A DNA stretch of 64,000 nucleotides from Chryseobacterium sp. Leaf180. Its GTDB lineage: Bacteria; Bacteroidota; Bacteroidia; Flavobacteriales; Weeksellaceae. The DNA is taken from NCBI RefSeq assembly GCF_001424585.1, contig NZ_LMPJ01000008.1:203476-267475 (forward strand), read 5' to 3'. Numbering within the stretch: the first letter of the stretch is position 1; each line of letters starts with the position of its first letter. The notes beneath the pieces were generated by a model, which saw only the letters and a program-made list of their open reading frames with translations, did no database searches and was not told where the DNA came from. Of this stretch, positions 62,708 to 64,000 are shown one piece after another. Made by a program: the position numbers and the translations under genes.

Positions 62708-63775
62708 GTGCAAAGCAATCAACACATCATACGTCAGAATCCCAGAAAAATCAACTGGTTTCAAAAATTTCTGATGGTCTGCTCCGGCGGAAATATCCAT
62801 ATTCTTCAAAAGACGCCAAGCGAGTGGAATAAATTTTCCGGAATCGGTGGCATCGTTTTATTTACGGCAGTTTTTGCAACCTTATCTGCAGCGTACGCAA
62901 TGTTTACGGTGTTCGATAATGTCTGGATTTCTGCAGCCTTCGGAATTCTTTGGGGTTTAATGATTTTTAATCTGGACCGATACATTGTTTCTTCCATAAA
63001 AAAAACGGGGACTTGGTGGAATCAGATCTTGATGGCAGTTCCACGTTTAATTCTGGCTACTTTTTTAGGAATTATTATATCGAAACCTTTAGAGCTGAAA
63101 ATTTTTGAAAAAGAAGTGAACAAGCAGCTAAATACGATTATTCAGCGGAATAAAAAACAGCTTCAGGGCGAGATGAACGGCAGAATCTTGCAGCAAAGCG
63201 GCCCTTTTGAAACCGAAAAAAAACAGATTGCAGAAAAAACTACAGCGTACCAAAAGTCTTATGACTCGGCGGCAACTGAACTTGAGAAAGAAATTCTAGG
63301 AAAACAGTCGAATCTTACCAGTGGAAAAGAAGGTTTCGGACCAAATGCCAAGCGTAAGCAGGAACTGAAAGAACAGCGCCGTGCAGATCTTGAAAATTAC
63401 CAGAAACAGACTTCAACCCGACTGGAATATCTTGATAAGGAAATCTCGAAAGTGTATACCAATCTGGAAACCGAGAGAAAATCTACCGAAACTTTTGAAG
63501 ATAAATACAACGGTTTTGCAGCCCGACTTCAGGCTCTGGATGAATTGGGAAAAAACTCCGCGATAATTGCTGCAGCCGCAGCTTTCATTATGGGACTTTT
63601 CATTTGTCTGGAAATTTCGCCAGTTTTGGTGAAACTTATTTCGCAAGTGGGACCGTATGATTATTTACTGGAAAAAACGGAAAATGATTTCCGGCTGTAT
63701 TCAAAAGAAAAAATTGAAAAAGGAAATGCGCATACGGATTTTAATATTGATAAGTTTAAAAAAGAGCTGGAGTAG
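62708..63775 (+). CDS. DUF4407 membrane protein
   Basis: About 355 aa. Two membrane helices near residues 40-90 (FSGIGGIVLFTAVFATLSAA; WISAAFGILWGLMIFNLDRY), a third at about 100-120 (MAVPRLILATFLGIIISKPL), a long charged coiled-coil region of about 150 residues (Glu/Lys/Gln rich), and a fourth helix (SAIIAAAAAFIMGLFICLEI). The arrangement is that of DUF4407. The function is unknown. The start is the in-frame GTG at 62708, since the upstream TTG lies in the promoter core. Confidence 0.8.
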   Translation: MQSNQHIIRQNPRKINWFQKFLMVCSGGNIHILQKTPSEWNKFSGIGGIVLFTAVFATLSAAYAMFTVFDNVWISAAFGILWGLMIFNLDRYIVSSIKKTGTWWNQILMAVPRLILATFLGIIISKPLELKIFEKEVNKQLNTIIQRNKKQLQGEMNGRILQQSGPFETEKKQIAEKTTAYQKSYDSAATELEKEILGKQSNLTSGKEGFGPNAKRKQELKEQRRADLENYQKQTSTRLEYLDKEISKVYTNLETERKSTETFEDKYNGFAARLQALDELGKNSAIIAAAAAFIMGLFICLEISPVLVKLISQVGPYDYLLEKTENDFRLYSKEKIEKGNAHTDFNIDKFKKELE

Positions 63776-63785
63776 TTCTTAATTG

Positions 63786-63867
63786 CTAATGATGAATGGT
63801 TAATGATGAATGGTTAATGATGAATGGTTAATGATGAATGGTTAATTATGAATGGTTAATTATGAAT
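63786..63867. repeat. 14-bp minisatellite, about six copies
   Basis: The unit TTAATGATGAATGG is repeated head to tail. Copy 1 begins with C, copies 2-4 are exact, and copy 5 and the partial copy 6 read TTAATTATGAAT. The drift from G to T in the last two units marks them as a diverged end. Noncoding, downstream of the DUF4407 gene. Confidence 0.92.
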
Positions 63868-64000
63868 ATAATTTTTTTACTTGGTGTACATCAAAATCTT
63901 GATCGAGACTTTGTCAATATAAAAATGAACATATAAGAAACACTTCACACAAGACAACTTCTTAAGTCGAAATTAGCAGATATGGATCTTTCTGTAAGAG

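Noticed and set aside
63786..63867. CRISPR array
   Set aside because: The units are 14 bp head to tail without spacers.
63982..64000. ATG frame MDLSVR running off the right edge
   Set aside because: Only six codons are visible; could be the start of a gene but cannot be supported from this window.

Overview
The window reads as chromosomal DNA of a flavobacterium, most likely of the Chryseobacterium/Kaistella group (Weeksellaceae, Bacteroidota). Signs are AT-rich intergenic DNA, the Bacteroidota promoter core TAnnTTTG ahead of many genes, no consistent Shine-Dalgarno sequences, several type IX secretion (T9SS) cargo proteins with type A or type B C-terminal sorting domains, a fused IcmF-type acyl-CoA mutase, and small Weeksellaceae-type families such as a DUF6759-like pair. 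Species was not determined.

Layout. 1-5.1 kb: end of a DsbD-like thiol:disulfide reductase, an ExbD-like protein, a lipoprotein, an alpha/beta hydrolase with a patatin-like lipase, and a convergent NrnA-type DHH phosphoesterase. 5.3-13.2 kb: housekeeping genes rpmH and ftsE; a leftward operon ribE - sensor kinase - trmN6; pdxA; DUF177-rpmF; accB-accC. 13.2-14.6 kb: an AT-rich accessory islet of three small orphan ORFs bracketed by inverted 29-bp palindromic repeats, with what may be the first codons of a lost transposase. 14.7-15.9 kb: rocD. 16.0-26.5 kb: surface polysaccharide/LPS cluster with seven glycosyltransferase-like proteins, a polysaccharide deacetylase, a GT-C-like membrane protein, and a sugar ketoisomerase/aminotransferase/acyltransferase trio expected to make a dTDP-3-acylamino-3,6-dideoxyhexose. 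26.5-30.8 kb: gltX, accA, a DUF6759-like gene and tsf.

30.9-44.8 kb is the most striking part: four consecutive paralogous giant secreted proteins (943 to 1380 aa). They share an N-terminal domain and a type B T9SS/gliding C-terminal domain and differ mainly in the number and kind of central repeat modules. 44.9-50.7 kb: a carboxypeptidase-regulatory-like protein, a second DUF6759-like gene, trmB, and a DUF1800-DUF1501 pair. 50.8-52.6 kb: leftward rplM-rpsI-rpsB. tsf, which normally follows rpsB, lies 20 kb away in the opposite orientation, and one inversion of the intervening block would restore rpsB-tsf. 52.7-63.8 kb: a small membrane protein, IcmF, an exported protein, a subtilisin-like T9SS protease, a TPR-LuxR membrane regulator, a Dph6-like ATP pyrophosphatase, ruvC and a DUF4407 membrane protein, ending in a 14-bp minisatellite.

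No rRNA, tRNA, CRISPR array or intact insertion sequence was recognised. All family assignments come from reading the translated sequence; no database search was run.
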